NCBI RefSeq assembly: GCF_009856445.1
Contig: NZ_WMFA01000006.1
Location: 1 to 64,000 of the forward strand
Direction: 5' to 3'
Length of the DNA stretch: 64,000 nucleotides
Source: Halobacillus litoralis
GTDB taxonomy: Bacteria > Bacillota > Bacilli > Bacillales > Halobacillaceae
The stretch's first letter is position 1. Each line of letters starts with the position of its first letter. Position numbers and translations under genes: made by a program. The notes beneath the pieces are model-generated. The model was not told where the DNA came from, did not search any database, and saw nothing but the letters and a program-made list of their open reading frames with translations. Of the stretch, positions 54,783 to 63,946 are shown piece by piece.

Positions 54783-55496
54783 ATGAAAAAGAAGATCCTT
54801 CACTCCTATGAGCATTTGTCTGCGCATTATGAATTTGATGTTGACCGAAAGCCCTACAATGCTTATCTCGAACGTCCCGCCATGATCGACCTGCTTCCAG
54901 AACTTCGAGAAAAAAAAGTTTTGGACGCTGGGTGTGCAGCAGGGTGGTATTCGCGTTACATGGCTGATCACGGCGCAGATGTAACAGCGGTTGACCTCAG
55001 TCCTTCCATGATTGCTGCAACTAAGCGGCGAGCAGAAAATGCCAATATCCAGGCTTTTGTTCACGATTTGTCGAATCCTTTACCGATGGAAAACGACTCT
55101 TTTGACTTCATTATCAGCTCACTTACACTGCATTACATAAAAGATTGGACACCCATTTTTCAGGAGTTCTATCGTACATTAAAACCAGGAGGAACACTCC
55201 TTTTCTCTACCCATCACCCGTTTATGGATTATATGAACCATGATGTGGATACTTACTTTGCCTGCCAGCAACTTCAGGAGGAATGGACGGTGAACGGCGA
55301 AAAAGTTCCGATGACTTTTTATAGGCGGCCGCTTGAGAGGGTCATTTCTGCGGTAACCGATCATTTCCGGTTCATTCAACTTTCAGAGCCAAAGCCTACG
55401 CCTGAATTTAAAGAAGTATACCCAAAGGGATTCCATAAAGTTTCAACAAAACCGAATTTCATTATTGTAAAAGCTGAAAAGCCAGGACCTAAATAA
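54783..55496 (+). CDS. SAM-dependent methyltransferase
   Basis: A 237-residue class I methyltransferase of the UbiE/BioC-like type. VLDAGCAAGWYSRYMA binds SAM; DFIISSLTLHYIKDW and LKPGGTLLFSTHHPF follow. The substrate is unknown. AAAGGAG lies before the ATG. Confidence 0.87.
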   Translation: MKKKILHSYEHLSAHYEFDVDRKPYNAYLERPAMIDLLPELREKKVLDAGCAAGWYSRYMADHGADVTAVDLSPSMIAATKRRAENANIQAFVHDLSNPLPMENDSFDFIISSLTLHYIKDWTPIFQEFYRTLKPGGTLLFSTHHPFMDYMNHDVDTYFACQQLQEEWTVNGEKVPMTFYRRPLERVISAVTDHFRFIQLSEPKPTPEFKEVYPKGFHKVSTKPNFIIVKAEKPGPK

Positions 55497-55512
55497 ATGG
55501 TCCTGGCTTTTC
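55477..55512. terminator. Bidirectional terminator
   Basis: AAAAGCCAGGACC pairs with GGTCCTGGCTTTT around the stop of the methyltransferase gene; serves convergent yhcN too. Confidence 0.92.
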
Positions 55513-55516
55513 GTTA

Positions 55517-56059
55517 TTATGAGCGTTGGTCAGGGAAAATACGGTCAACCATTTCTCCGAATTCACGGAAAAATCCTCTGACAGGTTCACCATTTTGAGC
55601 ATCTTCTACATAATTGTTCGTCAAGTCAACAAAATCTGGATTCGTTGAAATGTAAACATTGTTTATATCCTGATCTGATTCTTTGACTGCTTTTTTAATT
55701 TGCTTTTCCATTTTATCAGAGACTTCGTTCTTGTCTCCTTTTGGATTATCAAGCTCTGCAGCTACATAGGCATTGTCACGTGTTTTCAACACGTAAACAC
55801 GATCTACGCCATCTACATTTTTTTCGATACGGTTGGCTGCATCTTTGGCCACTTTATAATTCGTGTTATGAACCATTCCGCGATCATTGTCATACTGGTT
55901 CGCCTTTTGACCATTTTCGGACATGTCATCTGCTGTACGCTCGAAGCTTGTATTTTCCACTCCGTTGTAGTTGCCGTTGTCTCCAGCTTCTTGCTCTGCC
56001 TGACAGGCCACAAGAGATCCAGCTGCTAATAGACCGATGGCTAATACTTTGATTTTCAT
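55517..56059 (-). CDS. yhcN: YhcN/YlaJ-family sporulation lipoprotein
   Basis: A 180-residue lipoprotein found in spores. Signal peptide with lipobox LVAC, then an Asn/Asp/Glu-rich spacer and a YhcN/YlaJ domain (about 70-155: VAKDAANRIEKNVDGVDRVYVL). Some relatives affect germination. The start MKIKVLAIG is set by GGAGGG upstream; eight upstream codons are rejected. Likely forespore-expressed (family knowledge). Confidence 0.88.
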   Translation of the reverse strand: MKIKVLAIGLLAAGSLVACQAEQEAGDNGNYNGVENTSFERTADDMSENGQKANQYDNDRGMVHNTNYKVAKDAANRIEKNVDGVDRVYVLKTRDNAYVAAELDNPKGDKNEVSDKMEKQIKKAVKESDQDINNVYISTNPDFVDLTNNYVEDAQNGEPVRGFFREFGEMVDRIFPDQRS

Positions 56060-56154
56060 GATATTCACCCTCCTTCCATCCATATTTACGGTTAGTATGT
56101 GTGGTTGAAAAGCAAATATGCGATTGACAAAAACAGGAAAAGTGCGTGAACATC

Positions 56155-56185
56155 AAAAAAATCCCCAGTTAAGAAAACTGAGGAT
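56155..56185 (-). terminator. Terminator of the 156-aa membrane protein gene
   Basis: Minus strand: ATCCTCAGTT pairs with AACTGGGGAT (one G-U), then seven T. Confidence 0.85.
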
Positions 56186-56655
56186 TAACGATTCAGGAAT
56201 GGGATACTCCACCATATTTGAATGAAAATTAAATAAACGAAAAAAATAGCATTAATAAATAAAAGGAAAACAGAAACAAGCTTATAATGACCTTCGACTT
56301 TTTTATAACCGATGCGAATAAAAATGAAGCCAGCAATGAGAAGCATATACAAGCTGATAAACCATATCCACGTATGAGGGGTGGACGCATCAAAACCTAC
56401 TTCGTAACCAATTCCATACAGCAACCAGGGAGCTAAAAAACATAAAATAGAGAGAGGGAGATACTTTTGATCACTTTTTATGTAGTAAAGAGAAAGAATG
56501 GCCACAACCAGGGTTATTCCTCCGATGATTTCCGATATGAGAATCATCACCTGTTGGGTGGCATCAGCTTCAGCTGTTACCAAGCTCAGGAATAATAAAA
56601 CACCCAGTAAAATGACACACCCCACATTTGCATAAAGAAGATTTTTTTCTGACAT
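56185..56655 (-). CDS. Five-helix membrane protein of unknown function
   Basis: A 156-residue hydrophobic protein with about five membrane helices (near 8-27, 35-55, 66-84, 95-114, 128-150) and almost no soluble part. AAGGAG lies eight bases before the ATG. I do not recognise a named family. Confidence 0.72.
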   Translation of the reverse strand: MSEKNLLYANVGCVILLGVLLFLSLVTAEADATQQVMILISEIIGGITLVVAILSLYYIKSDQKYLPLSILCFLAPWLLYGIGYEVGFDASTPHTWIWFISLYMLLIAGFIFIRIGYKKVEGHYKLVSVFLLFINAIFFVYLIFIQIWWSIPFLNR

Positions 56656-56839
56656 CACGAAAACTCCTTCCGTCAAAAGCAAAACTTTTCCATACTATCA
56701 TAACAAAATTTCCAATGCTTTGCGGAAGAAAAAAGCAAAAATGTGTCGGGATTCCCAGAACTGTGACGAACTCTCTGATTGAGGGGGAACGCTCACGGGG
56801 ATAATAAGACCACTCCTTTCATAAAGGAAGTGTCATCCA

Positions 56840-57076
56840 ATGAGTCACTATGATTACGATAAAGCCCTGCACTTCATGATTTGGGGGCAATGGGACGATT
56901 TGCTCGTCCTCATGGTACGCACAAGGGATGAATTTCTTTCAAAAAAGATTGAAACATTCCTTCACTCGGCCTACTATCCGAGTAAACAAAGCGAAATGCT
57001 GGAGTCACACGAAGCTTTGTTGAGTTATATCGATCACGCTCAAGCAACCACCCTACAACCAAACTTTTTCACATAA
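56840..57076 (+). CDS. yhdB: YhdB-like small protein
   Basis: A 78-residue protein beginning MSHYDYDKALHFMIWGQWDDLL, which recalls B. subtilis YhdB (unknown function). AAGGAAG precedes the ATG. It is a single-gene unit ended by a strong terminator. Confidence 0.7.
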   Translation: MSHYDYDKALHFMIWGQWDDLLVLMVRTRDEFLSKKIETFLHSAYYPSKQSEMLESHEALLSYIDHAQATTLQPNFFT

Positions 57077-57079
57077 AAG

Positions 57080-57118
57080 AAAGACCGGGTCATCCAATTG
57101 ATGGATGACCCGGTCTTC
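57080..57118. terminator. Bidirectional terminator
   Basis: GAAGACCGGGTCATCCA-type stem of 17 bp with a short loop, between yhdB and the convergent SDR gene. Confidence 0.9.
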
Positions 57119-57131
57119 ATTAGTTTTCCTT

Positions 57132-57857
57132 TTATACACGCGGATAATCCTGTATGAGCGGGTGGAGATGCATTTCATCAATGACCATATGTTTCGGTGC
57201 AAGCGCCATATATACAACAGCTTCAGCAATATCATGAACCTTGAGCCACTCTGCTTTTTCCGGGTCTCCCTGAGTCCCATTGGCGAAATAAGTATCCACC
57301 ATTCCGGGATTAATGGTACCTGCCCGGATGCCATCTTTTCTTACTTCTTGAGCAAGCGATCCCATAAACCCTTGAACCGCATATTTCGTAGATGTGTATA
57401 AAGCTCCACCTTCTGGAATTGTATAACGAGAGACATCGGATGCGACCGTAATGATTGTACCGAACTTTTGTGACTTCATGATAGGCAGAACGGCTTTGGT
57501 CGCAAGAAATACGCCCTGTACATTAATATCAAACGTTCGACGCCATTCTTCTACAGTCACTTCTTCGATTGGCTTGAAGTCTCCAATCCCTGCATTGTTC
57601 ACAAGAATGTCCACTTTGCCATATGCTTTCTTCGTTCCTTCCACGACCTGATCCATTTCGTTCTCATCACTCACGTCAGCAGTATAGGCCAAAACATTAG
57701 TGAACCCTTGCTTTTCTAGTTTTTCCTTCGTATGGTGAATTTCTTCTGAACTGCCTATAATCGTTAAATAAGCTCCTTTTTCAGCGAGTTGGAACGCAAT
57801 TTCTTTTCCAATTCCTCGAGAAGCTCCTGTCACAATAGCTACTTGTTTGTCCAACAC
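57132..57857 (-). CDS. Short-chain dehydrogenase/reductase (FabG-like)
   Basis: A 241-residue NAD(P)-dependent SDR. TGASRGIGKEI (10-20), NNAGIGD, and Tyr/Lys in YTSTKYAVQGF are intact; classic 3-oxoacyl-ACP reductase layout, but unlinked to fatty-acid genes, so the substrate is open. The start is GTG with GGAGG seven bases upstream. It lies 13 bases after yhcX and is probably co-transcribed with it. Confidence 0.87.
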   Translation of the reverse strand: MLDKQVAIVTGASRGIGKEIAFQLAEKGAYLTIIGSSEEIHHTKEKLEKQGFTNVLAYTADVSDENEMDQVVEGTKKAYGKVDILVNNAGIGDFKPIEEVTVEEWRRTFDINVQGVFLATKAVLPIMKSQKFGTIITVASDVSRYTIPEGGALYTSTKYAVQGFMGSLAQEVRKDGIRAGTINPGMVDTYFANGTQGDPEKAEWLKVHDIAEAVVYMALAPKHMVIDEMHLHPLIQDYPRV

Positions 57858-57870
57858 AACACTTCCTCCC

Positions 57871-59433
57871 TTACGTTCGTTCTGGCTTTTCTTCTGTGTC
57901 TAATTTAAATCGAAGATCAAATAAATCCCGACGTCGATCCCGCAGCTGCCGGACAGTCCCTGATTTTCGTTGTCTTCTCAGTATTTCTAAATCAACATCT
58001 CCAACAACAACTGTTTCCACATTTGGGTTACACTCGCCAATAATCCCATCACGGGCAAATTCAAAATCCGATGGCGTAAAGATGCCTGATTGTGCATACT
58101 GAATATCCATATTCTCCACTTGCGTCAGGTTCCCTACTGTACCTGCAATAACGGTATAGACCTGATTTTCAACGGCACGAGCCTGGGCGCAATATCGCAC
58201 GCGCAAGTACCCTTGTCTGTCATCTGTACAAAACGGAACGAAAATGATATTCGCTCCCTGATCGACCGCATAGCGAGCGAGCTCAGGAAACTGGATGTCG
58301 TAACAAATTTGAATAGCAATCCTGCCACAATCCGTATCAAAAACTTTGACTGCATCTCCAGGCTGAATGCCCCACCAAGTCCGCTCGTTCGGCGTAACAT
58401 GAATTTTGTATTGCTTTTCTATCGTACCGTCACGTCTGAATAGATAAGAGATGTTATAAATTTGCTCTTCTTCCTCTACGAAATGAGACCCGCCGATAAT
58501 GTTCACATTGTACTTCACAGCAAGATGTGTGAACATTTCTATATATTCTTCGGTGTATCCACTCAATTTACGAACCGCTTGAGAAGGTACTTTTTCTTCT
58601 AAAAAGGACATGAGCTGTGTAGTGAAGATTTCAGGGAATACGGCAAAATCAGAGCCGTAATCAGCGGCGACATCTACGTAGTACTCGCATTGCTTCGCAA
58701 ACTCTTCGAAAGAATCGATATTTTTCATCATATATTGAATGACCATGATTCTCACTGGGTGACTTGTCTTGAAATATCGCTTCGTCCTGGCACGATAATC
58801 TATATTATTCCATTCCATCAGCGTCGCATACTTTAAAGACTGCTCGTCATCCGGAAGATAGTCTGGATTAATCCGCATGACAGTAAAGCCATTCATGATC
58901 TGGAAAGTGAGGACAGGATCATAAATGTTTTGATTGCGAACTTCCTCCACATATTCACGCGGCGTCATTTCATCTTCATACTTGTGGTAATTCGGTATAC
59001 GGCCACCGATAATGATGCTCTTCAAATTCAACTCGCGTGCTAATTCTTTCCTTGCTTCATACAAACGCCTTCCAATTTTCATACCTCTGTATTCAGGATG
59101 GACCATCACTTCAATTCCATACAAATTGTACCCGTCTGGGTCATGATTGGTTATATACCCTTCATCTGTAATGTCATCCCAGGTGTGTTTGTCATCATAT
59201 TCGTCAAAATTCACGATCAAACTTGAACAGCTTCCAATAATTTTCCCGTCGAACTCGACGACAAACTGCCCTTCTGCAAAATGTGTCAAGTGGCTCTCCA
59301 GGTGTTCCCTCTTCCATGGATCCATATCAGGAAAGCAAACCTTTTGTAACTTAAATATCTGTTCGATATCTTTATCCTGCATATTTCTAACAATCATTTT
59401 CTTTTCATATTGAGTCAGATCAAGCTTCGACAT
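57871..59433 (-). CDS. yhcX: YhcX: GNAT acetyltransferase fused to carbon-nitrogen hydrolase
   Basis: A 520-residue two-domain protein. Residues 1-190 form a GNAT domain (MVHPEYRGMKIGRRLYEARKE); residues about 225-490 form a nitrilase-type amidase with Glu (VFPEIFT, about 266), Lys (QYKIHV, about 342) and Cys (QICYDIQFPE, about 375). The same fusion is B. subtilis YhcX. The substrate is unknown; acyl transfer plus amide hydrolysis on one metabolite is the simplest idea. GGAGAGG precedes the ATG. Confidence 0.9.
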   Translation of the reverse strand: MSKLDLTQYEKKMIVRNMQDKDIEQIFKLQKVCFPDMDPWKREHLESHLTHFAEGQFVVEFDGKIIGSCSSLIVNFDEYDDKHTWDDITDEGYITNHDPDGYNLYGIEVMVHPEYRGMKIGRRLYEARKELARELNLKSIIIGGRIPNYHKYEDEMTPREYVEEVRNQNIYDPVLTFQIMNGFTVMRINPDYLPDDEQSLKYATLMEWNNIDYRARTKRYFKTSHPVRIMVIQYMMKNIDSFEEFAKQCEYYVDVAADYGSDFAVFPEIFTTQLMSFLEEKVPSQAVRKLSGYTEEYIEMFTHLAVKYNVNIIGGSHFVEEEEQIYNISYLFRRDGTIEKQYKIHVTPNERTWWGIQPGDAVKVFDTDCGRIAIQICYDIQFPELARYAVDQGANIIFVPFCTDDRQGYLRVRYCAQARAVENQVYTVIAGTVGNLTQVENMDIQYAQSGIFTPSDFEFARDGIIGECNPNVETVVVGDVDLEILRRQRKSGTVRQLRDRRRDLFDLRFKLDTEEKPERT

Positions 59434-59529
59434 TTTATCTTCCTCTCCTCATCATGATCGTTCAACCATTTTCATCGTACTCAACCTCCATCCTTCTTGT
59501 CTAGTTTTTAATAAAGTTATTCCACTATA

Positions 59530-60076
59530 TGGCAGGATTGTGGAAGACTCAGTTTCGAGACGTTTGTTGAGTGGATGGGGGCTGCGGGGAATGACTCGCT
59601 TTCCGCGGGAGCGCGGTGAGCCTCCTCGGACTGCGTCCTGTGGGGTCTCACCAAGCACTTTCTTCCCGCAGGAGTCTCGCCATTCCCCTCCGCCCCTTAA
59701 CCAAGTATGATTCTCGAAACCACTTCTAAAAGATCAGCTGGAATAATGAAGCGAAATGAATCATATAAAATTTTCTACTGCTGGCTGCCAGAACTTAAGG
59801 ATTGATATAGAGCGTTTTATGCCTACTTAGGATAGAGGAATAAGAGACACTCACTTTCTGTATAGGGGTTCGTTCCACTTCTCCACAAATGGGGTGGTTG
59901 GGAAGCTGCGAGACTCCCGTGGGAGAAAGGAGATCGGCGAGATCCCGCAGGACGTAGTCCGAGGAAGCTCGCCACTCCCCCACAGGAAAGCGAGTTGCTT
60001 CCCAGCCACCCCTAACGCTTAACCAGGCAACGAACCCTGGAAACATCTCGAAACTGAGTCTTCAACTAAAGGGAGC
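59530..60076 (-). repeat. Composite intergenic repeat, copy 6 (complete)
   Basis: On the plus strand: TGGCAGG (59530-59536) in a TTCCAC...GTGGAA hairpin; core GTTTCGAGA 59552-59560; type A module to TCTCGAAAC 59712-59720; spacer with TATAGAGCG; type C module from GGGGTTCG (59865) to CGAACCC (60031); core 60046-60054; GGGAGC (60071-60076). It lies between yhcX and the TetR gene. Confidence 0.9.
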
Positions 60077-60181
60077 GTTAGTGAAATAGGGATGGTTGGA
60101 TTAAGTGTGTGCAGAAATGAAATGTATGAATTGAATCGGTTCATAACTTCGTGTATGATGGTTTAAGAAGAGGTGTAGACA

Positions 60182-60793
60182 ATGAACGGATTTGAAAGAA
60201 GGAAAGAACGCAAAAAGCAGAATATTTTGAACGCCTCCCTGAAATTGTTCTCAGAATATGGGGTGCAGAAAGTCAGCATCCAGGAAATTGCCAAAAAAGC
60301 ACAAGTTTCTCAAGTCACCATTTATAATTATTTTGGCGGTAAAGATGAACTGCTATTCGAGACGGTAAAAAAATTCATTTACGAACGATTGGACCGTTTT
60401 CGGGACGTCGTCCACAATGACGATATGGACTTTAAGGATAAGATTCGTTTTGTAATTCAAGATAAAAAAGAAAACATCCTCCATATGGACCCTGGATTTC
60501 TTGAAACCGTGATGAGGGACCAGCCTGAGTTACAAGAACTGATTCATACCTTCACACAAAAAGATGCGGTTCCTTTACTTATGGAACTCGTGGAACAGGG
60601 AAAAACGCAAGGTTTCGTTCATCCGGATATTTCTTTTCGATCCATTATGTTTTATATAGAAATGTACTACCAGGCGATGCGCTCGAAGGAAGATTTCTTC
60701 GATCATTCTTTACCTGAATTAAGTGAAGAGATCACCCATATGTTTTTCTATGGCCTTATGGGGAATCAAGACGAACATTTGCACGAAGACTAA
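60182..60793 (+). CDS. TetR-family transcriptional regulator
   Basis: A 203-residue TetR regulator. The helix-turn-helix is at about 27-50 (IQEIAKKAQVSQVTIYNYFG). The ligand domain (55-200) is not recognisable. The convergent flavin reductase is not an obvious target; the 105 bases between the repeat and the start show no clear palindrome. AGAGGTG precedes the ATG. Confidence 0.9.
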   Translation: MNGFERRKERKKQNILNASLKLFSEYGVQKVSIQEIAKKAQVSQVTIYNYFGGKDELLFETVKKFIYERLDRFRDVVHNDDMDFKDKIRFVIQDKKENILHMDPGFLETVMRDQPELQELIHTFTQKDAVPLLMELVEQGKTQGFVHPDISFRSIMFYIEMYYQAMRSKEDFFDHSLPELSEEITHMFFYGLMGNQDEHLHED

Positions 60794-60805
60794 AATATTG
60801 GATAG

Positions 60806-60842
60806 AAAAAATGCGTAGAGAAACGTTTCTCTACGCATTTTT
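60806..60842. terminator. Bidirectional terminator
   Basis: AAATGCGTAGAGAAA pairs with TTTCTCTACGCATTT, with A and T runs; between the TetR and flavin reductase genes. Confidence 0.93.
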
Positions 60843-60853
60843 GGATCCTTTAT

Positions 60854-62275
60854 TTATCTCCATTTTTTCACATACCAGCGAATAAGATCATTCCATTTAC
60901 TTCCGAACAGTTTCTCTCGCCAATACAGGTCTGCGGTTTGAGAAACGACATTGTTTTTAGCCGGGTAAGGGTGTATAACATTCGAGATGCTTTGAAACCT
61001 CTTATTGAGGGCCTGAACGGTCCCGACTTCCTGCATCCATTCTCCAGCACCGTCGCCAATAGCATGAGCTCCGACGATTTTCCCGCGATTCGTTGTCAAA
61101 ATTTTTACAAGACCCTCTTTTTTCCGTTCGGCCATAAACCGATCGTTATCAGCTAATTTTGTTTTAAAGGTTAATAAATCTTCCCCATACTTCTCTTTTG
61201 CTTCTTGTTCGGTCAAACCAAGATGATAAATCTCTGGGTTTGTGTAGACAACCCACGGGATTTTTTCATAAGAAGCTTTTCTAGAAAGGCCCAGAACCGC
61301 GTTGGATACAGCGATTTTCCCTTCCATTCCTGCAACATGAGTGAACGGCATTGAGCCATTACAGTCACCTACAGCATAGATATGTTTCTGATTCGTTCTT
61401 AAAGCTGCATCCACTTGGATCGAACCTTTCTCAGATACAATACCTGCCTTGTCCAACCCAAGCCTACCGATGTTCGCTTTTCTTCCAGCCGCTACAAGGA
61501 TGGTATCGGCAGTCATGCTGTTTTGAGCCCCGTCTTTCGTATAGTGAATTTTCACCTGTTTCCCGTCTCTCTCGACTCGTTCAGCCTTAGTATTTGTTAA
61601 AATATTCAGCTCTTCTGATAACAATCGTTGGGAGAGATTTGCAATTTCCTTATCCTCTTTGGATAAAACTTGTTCACTTCCTTCAATTACTGTCACTTCT
61701 ACACCCAGACGACTCATGGCCTGCGACAGTTCTACTCCAATCACTCCTCCACCGATCACCACCATGGAAGAAGGTTTTTTCCTTAGAGAAAATATGGTTT
61801 CATTTGTTAAGTAATCCACTTCGCCTAAACCATCAATAGGAGGGACTGCGGGGGAAGATCCGGTAGCTATAACAAAACGTTTAGCGGTGATCGTCTGTTC
61901 TCCTACCTGCAGTGTATGTTCATCTAGAAAACTTCCTTCTGCTTCATAAATATCAATTCCCAGGTTGATAAAGCGGTCTTTGGAATCATGTGCCTGGACA
62001 TCTTGTAAAGCTTCAGATACTCGTTCCATCGCTGATGTGAAAAAACTTTCGTAATCATCTTCCGTCAATTGAGTATATTTAGATGCATCTTCTATTTCTT
62101 TAGAAGCTTGAATCAATGCCTTCGAAGGCATGCATCCATAATGAAGACAATCCCCGCCAAGTTCATTTTTCCGTTCAATAAGAGCTACTTTAGCACCAAA
62201 ACTTGCCGCACCTGCTGCTACCGTTAACCCACCAGAACCGCCACCTATAACAACGATCTGATAATCAAACGTCAT
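60854..62275 (-). CDS. Mercuric-reductase-like FAD disulfide oxidoreductase
   Basis: A 473-residue flavoprotein of the pyridine nucleotide-disulfide family. FAD-binding GGGSGG (11-16), redox-active Cys43/Cys48 (GGDCLHYGCMP), NADPH-binding GGGVIGVE, and VGDCNGSMPFTH. The C-terminal active site reads VIHPYPAKNN, keeping the His but not the His-x-x-x-x-Glu pair of lipoamide dehydrogenase, and no metal-binding Cys tail is present. So neither lipoamide nor mercuric reduction is secure. Overlaps the DUF1499 gene by 11 bases. Confidence 0.87.
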   Translation of the reverse strand: MTFDYQIVVIGGGSGGLTVAAGAASFGAKVALIERKNELGGDCLHYGCMPSKALIQASKEIEDASKYTQLTEDDYESFFTSAMERVSEALQDVQAHDSKDRFINLGIDIYEAEGSFLDEHTLQVGEQTITAKRFVIATGSSPAVPPIDGLGEVDYLTNETIFSLRKKPSSMVVIGGGVIGVELSQAMSRLGVEVTVIEGSEQVLSKEDKEIANLSQRLLSEELNILTNTKAERVERDGKQVKIHYTKDGAQNSMTADTILVAAGRKANIGRLGLDKAGIVSEKGSIQVDAALRTNQKHIYAVGDCNGSMPFTHVAGMEGKIAVSNAVLGLSRKASYEKIPWVVYTNPEIYHLGLTEQEAKEKYGEDLLTFKTKLADNDRFMAERKKEGLVKILTTNRGKIVGAHAIGDGAGEWMQEVGTVQALNKRFQSISNVIHPYPAKNNVVSQTADLYWREKLFGSKWNDLIRWYVKKWR

Positions 62276-62666
62276 GGGTTTCTCTCCTCATTGAATCATA
62301 ATGTTGGGATATGGCTTCCATTCGTTTTTTATTGACTCCGAAGTCGGAATATCCCACTCTTGAAGCAGACCTGAAATGGACGACCTCATCCTTCTGATCA
62401 AAATAAAATTCAACGTCGTCCTTGAATTTGATCCACTTGGATTCAACTACAGCATGGATATAATTTTCGTTCTCTGTCTCAATCGTCGTTCTTTGTCTCT
62501 CACTTAAAATCTCTTCTATCAAAGACTTTGTGGTTTCCAAGTCCTTGGTAAATACCAAAGCATCCATTCTCTTTTCTTCCTGATCTGTTTGAGTACTGAC
62601 ACAGTTTGGAGACGTCGGGCATTCAGAGAGTCTCCCGTTCTTAACGCCTATATATGGTTTACTCAT
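62265..62666 (-). CDS. DUF1499-family protein
   Basis: A 133-residue protein. The start NGRLSECPTSPNCVST and later FRSASRVGYSDFGVNKKRME are typical of DUF1499. Function unknown. Overlap with the oxidoreductase gene and no terminator between suggest a shared task. The second ATG of an ATGATG pair is used, seven bases behind AGGAGG. Confidence 0.85.
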   Translation of the reverse strand: MSKPYIGVKNGRLSECPTSPNCVSTQTDQEEKRMDALVFTKDLETTKSLIEEILSERQRTTIETENENYIHAVVESKWIKFKDDVEFYFDQKDEVVHFRSASRVGYSDFGVNKKRMEAISQHYDSMRRETHDV

Positions 62667-62717
62667 CATTACTCCTCCTTTTCTACACGATACCCTTATC
62701 TTCCCTGCTTCTTCAAC

Positions 62718-62750
62718 AAAAAAGCACTCCCAACTGTCTAGGAGTGCTTT
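62718..62750 (-). terminator. Terminator of rsgI
   Basis: GCACTCC pairs with GGAGTGC, with a run of six T on the minus strand. Confidence 0.88.
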
Positions 62751-63946
62751 CCGTTCGAAGAATTTCCGTTACCTTGAGGAGGTTTCTCTTTCCCTTTTGA
62801 TCCTCCTCTTTCTCGTTCATCCTTCTTATGATTATGTTTTGAACCATTCCCCTTACCCTTCTCTTGGCCTTTTTCTTTCTTGTTTGGCTTAGGAGACGGC
62901 TTTTTGGGTTTTTCCTGATGTTTACTGTTCGTTTTTTTATCTTCGTTTTCTTTATGTTTATTCTTGTGGTCTTTCTTTTCTATGTGTTTGTTCTCGTTGT
63001 CTTTCTTTTCTATGTGTTTTTCCTCATGTTCAGACTTTTGCTTTTCTTTTTGCTGACCCGGAGCTTGGGATTTCCCTTTTTGACCCTCTTGTTCAGGTTG
63101 TCGGTTCTTCGCACTCTGGTTTTCAGGTTTTACATTTACAGCCGGAGGAGCCGTGGGTTTCTCTTCGGAATCTAGAACTTCCTTCTGTTTTTCTTCAGAT
63201 GATTCTTCTTTATAAAACGATTGTATAATTTCTCGATCATCATCTTCAACGTGAACAGGGAGTTCTGATTCTCCTGTCTGATCCTTTTCTTCACTCTTTA
63301 TTCTGTCTGCAACCATTTCATTGACAGATGCCTTCTGAGCAATGGCTTCCCTTCGTAGATCCTTCGGGACCAGAAAAGTAGCAACGCTTATATTCGCCGC
63401 TTTATTCATGAGAAATGTTTCAATTTCTTCCGCGTACTTCTGGTTCTCTTGTTCTTTTAAATAACTGATACCAATGAGGACTTGATTCGCATCATTGACA
63501 TACCCTTTCTCTTGACTCAATTCAATCAACTCAAAGGTAACCTCGGATGCATCTTTCTTTTTCCAATCTTCTAAAGAGGAAACAATCTTTTCAGCTTCCT
63601 CATTTTGAGGGATGATATCTATGACTTTCATTTGATCATTCAATTCAAGTTCAACACTGGGATTAATATCGATATTCATATAGGCAAACGCCTGATTGCT
63701 GCCATACCACGAGAATACAGGGAAGACCATTAATAGAAAGATAATGGCTACAACAGCTGCCCGCGTATAATTGTTACGCAACACTTGAGTCCATCGATGC
63801 AGGACTTCACGCTCACTGATTGTCCTGAACTGGATTTCCATCCCAATATCTACATGGTCAACCTTTTCAGCTCTATGAAACTTGCCATCACTAGTCATGA
63901 CAATCATATATTCATTCTGCTGTTCCATGACAATACCTTTTTTCAC
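62738..63946 (-). CDS. rsgI: RsgI-type anti-sigma-I factor
   Basis: A 402-residue transmembrane anti-sigma factor that holds SigI and senses an outside signal (heat or wall state in B. subtilis). N-terminal cytoplasmic RsgI domain (1-55: MTSDGKFHRAEKV), membrane helix (about 61-82), a conserved extracellular part (FAYMNIDINPSVELELN), and a very long Lys/Glu/Asn/Gly-rich tail (from about 240) with short tandem repeats (KHIEKKD). The start is GTG, overlapping the sigI stop as GTGA. The tail may touch the wall. Confidence 0.9.
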   Translation of the reverse strand: MKKGIVMEQQNEYMIVMTSDGKFHRAEKVDHVDIGMEIQFRTISEREVLHRWTQVLRNNYTRAAVVAIIFLLMVFPVFSWYGSNQAFAYMNIDINPSVELELNDQMKVIDIIPQNEEAEKIVSSLEDWKKKDASEVTFELIELSQEKGYVNDANQVLIGISYLKEQENQKYAEEIETFLMNKAANISVATFLVPKDLRREAIAQKASVNEMVADRIKSEEKDQTGESELPVHVEDDDREIIQSFYKEESSEEKQKEVLDSEEKPTAPPAVNVKPENQSAKNRQPEQEGQKGKSQAPGQQKEKQKSEHEEKHIEKKDNENKHIEKKDHKNKHKENEDKKTNSKHQEKPKKPSPKPNKKEKGQEKGKGNGSKHNHKKDERERGGSKGKEKPPQGNGNSSNGKHS

